Notes under the pieces: generated by a model
Databases searched by the model: none
Seen by the model: only the letters and a program-made list of their open reading frames with translations
What the model was told of the DNA's origin: nothing
Origin: Modestobacter sp.
GTDB lineage: Bacteria > Actinomycetota > Actinomycetes > Mycobacteriales > Geodermatophilaceae
DNA: 6,119 nucleotides
Assembly (NCBI GenBank): GCA_025963425.1
Contig: JAOPUQ010000250.1
Span: 1-6,119 of the forward strand
Direction of reading: 5' to 3'
Position numbers and translations under genes: made by a program
Shown here: positions 5,432 through 6,119 of the stretch, in pieces
How positions within the stretch are numbered: the first letter of the stretch is position 1
Layout of the letters: each line of letters begins with the position of its first letter

Positions 5432-5476
5432 GAGGCCGCGGAACCCGGACACCGGGATCCGCGGCCTTCGTCTTTT
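5432..5476 (+). terminator. Intrinsic terminator (attenuator) before whiB7
   Basis: GGCCGCGGA (5434-5442) pairs perfectly with TCCGCGGCC (5458-5466). An A-A mismatch follows, then five more pairs (5444-5448 with 5452-5456) and a three-base loop; A5433-T5467 extends the base. The hairpin is followed by TTCGTCTTTT (5467-5476), the best U tract in the window. It lies between the leader ORF and whiB7 and not at the end of a normal gene, which is the arrangement of the ribosome-dependent attenuator known for whiB7/wblC genes. It would hold whiB7 off until translation inhibitors change leader folding. Confidence 0.88.
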
Positions 5477-5563
5477 CCTCGTCCGCCGCGGACCCACCCC
5501 GATCTCCGGTCAGCGGGGCCCCGTCGACCGGTCGCACACCGAGGAAGAAGAGGAGGAGCGGCC

Positions 5564-5902
5564 GTGCAGCACACGCTCGAGCGACCGACGTCCCAGCGCC
5601 GTCCCGAACTCGACCGCAGGCACGCGTCCATGGGTGAACTCCAGCCGGCACCGGCTCGGCGGGCGCTGCCCTGCCGGGTCCAGGACCCGGATCTGTGGTT
5701 CGCCGAGAGTCCCGCCCAGCTGGAGCACGCCAAGACGCTGTGCGTCGAGTGCCCGGTCCGGAGCGCCTGCCTGGCCGGCGCGCTGGACCGGGCCGAGCCC
5801 TGGGGCGTCTGGGGCGGGGAGATCTTCGACCGCGGCGTGGTGATCGCCCGCAAGCGGCCGCGGGGTCGCCCGCGCAAGGTTCCCGCCGGGGCAGTGGCGT
5901 GA
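5564..5902 (+). CDS. whiB7: WhiB7-type Fe-S transcription factor (WhiB7/WblC)
   Basis: WhiB7 switches on intrinsic antibiotic-resistance and redox genes in response to ribosome-targeting drugs, acting with the primary sigma factor. The 112-residue protein has the four [4Fe-4S] cysteines C37, C60, C63 and C69 (LCVECPVRSAC), the EPWGVWGGE turn (78-86) and, after IFDRGVVIARK, a C-terminal AT-hook RGRPRK (100-105). The AT-hook separates WhiB7 from the other WhiB paralogues. The first about 30 residues are variable and probably disordered. The GTG at 5564 is preceded by AGGAGGA (5551-5557) six bases upstream; the in-frame ATG at 5630 has no comparable site. It follows uvrD2 as in mycobacteria. Expression should depend on the promoter near 4943-4972 (autoactivation) and the attenuator at 5432-5476. 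Confidence 0.97.
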   Translation: MQHTLERPTSQRRPELDRRHASMGELQPAPARRALPCRVQDPDLWFAESPAQLEHAKTLCVECPVRSACLAGALDRAEPWGVWGGEIFDRGVVIARKRPRGRPRKVPAGAVA

Positions 5903-5950
5903 CCGCCCGGACGGGCGCCACCCCGCCCGGCGGGAGCACGACACCACACC

Positions 5951-5969
5951 GGCGCCCTCGGACGGCGCC
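5951..5969 (+). terminator. Hairpin between whiB7 and the next gene
   Basis: GGCGCC (5951-5956) pairs with GGCGCC (5964-5969) around a seven-base loop, about 50 bases after the whiB7 stop. A second short stem lies at 5904-5917. Neither has a U tract, so termination here is uncertain, and the next gene may be read through from whiB7. Confidence 0.3.
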
Positions 5970-5987
5970 CCGTACGGAGGAGGAGAG

Positions 5988-6119
5988 ATGGACCCGATCG
6001 AGCACGACCTGGCCCGCGACCGGATGCGGGAACTGCAGGCCCAGGCGGCCACCGCCGCGCGGGCCCGGCGGCTGATCGTCGCGCGTCGCTGGGCCCGCCG
6101 GGCCGAGCGCGCCTCGCGG
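5988..6119 (+). CDS. Small basic helical protein, 3' end beyond window
   Basis: ATG 5988 is preceded by GGAGGAGG (5976-5983) four bases upstream, a near-ideal ribosome binding site, and the frame stays open for 44 codons to the window edge. The visible peptide begins MDPIEHDLARDRMRELQ and is rich in Ala and Arg; the pattern of charges suggests one long amphipathic helix. No catalytic or metal-binding motif, signal peptide or membrane segment is seen. It lies 85 bases after whiB7 in the same direction and may share its transcript. I do not recognise a family with a known function; small Arg/Ala-rich proteins of this sort are common in high-GC actinobacteria. Confidence 0.7.
   Translation, partial: MDPIEHDLARDRMRELQAQAATAARARRLIVARRWARRAERASR

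Noticed and set aside
4821..6005. Long minus-strand frame opposite the whiB7 leader and whiB7
   Set aside because: Its composition is Arg/Pro/Gly-rich with no domain, it is antisense to a clear WhiB7 protein, and it has no support from the start-site context.
1..6119. Mobile elements, CRISPR array, tRNA or rRNA
   Set aside because: No transposase, integrase, regular spaced repeat, cloverleaf or rRNA-like segment was seen on either strand.

Overview
The window is very GC-rich, with almost every third codon position G or C, strong GGAGG-type ribosome binding sites and GTG starts. Together with a WhiB-family regulator and a mycoredoxin (mycothiol biology), this marks it as actinobacterial chromosome. 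The gene order nudC / mrx1 / uvrD2 / whiB7 matches, from memory, Mycobacterium tuberculosis Rv3199c, Rv3198A, Rv3198c and Rv3197A. The general look of the proteins suggests Geodermatophilaceae (Blastococcus, Geodermatophilus, Modestobacter), but that is an impression and not a proof.

Layout from left to right. A nudC-type NAD(H) diphosphatase on + (57-923; the N-terminus may lie off the edge) converges on a minus-strand gene cluster, with a strong two-way hairpin between them (929-979). The minus-strand cluster, in its own reading order, is mrx1 (mycoredoxin, 2695-2432), an ANTAR-domain protein with an unrecognised N-terminal domain (2324-1656), and a uridine-kinase-like protein with a broken P-loop (1659-982). 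The last gene appears to start at a CTG inside a CTGA stop/start overlap. mrx1 and uvrD2 are divergent over a 146-bp gap that holds a candidate sigma-R/H-type promoter for mrx1 and a nested inverted repeat. uvrD2 (2842-4857, +) encodes a UvrD-like helicase with all SF1 motifs and a C-terminal HRDC-like domain but without the tetracysteine motif of its mycobacterial relative.

The stretch 4858-5563 is the regulatory leader of whiB7. It contains a promoter (TTGACC-N18-TAACCT) with an AATT element exactly 3 bp upstream of the -35, as expected of WhiB7 autoactivation. Two overlapping upstream reading frames follow, the second of 106 codons with strongly coding base use, and then a textbook intrinsic terminator (5432-5476) directly before the whiB7 ribosome binding site. 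This looks like antibiotic-sensing, translation-dependent attenuation with an unusually long leader ORF. whiB7 (5564-5902) carries the four Fe-S cysteines, GVWGG and an AT-hook. A small basic protein begins at 5988 and runs off the right edge.

The genes form a stress-response neighbourhood: NAD(H)/NAD-RNA turnover (NudC), mycothiol-dependent disulfide reduction (Mrx1), DNA repair (UvrD2) and antibiotic/redox-responsive transcription (WhiB7). The ANTAR/kinase-like pair is the part I could not explain from known family roles. No mobile element, CRISPR array, tRNA or rRNA was seen.
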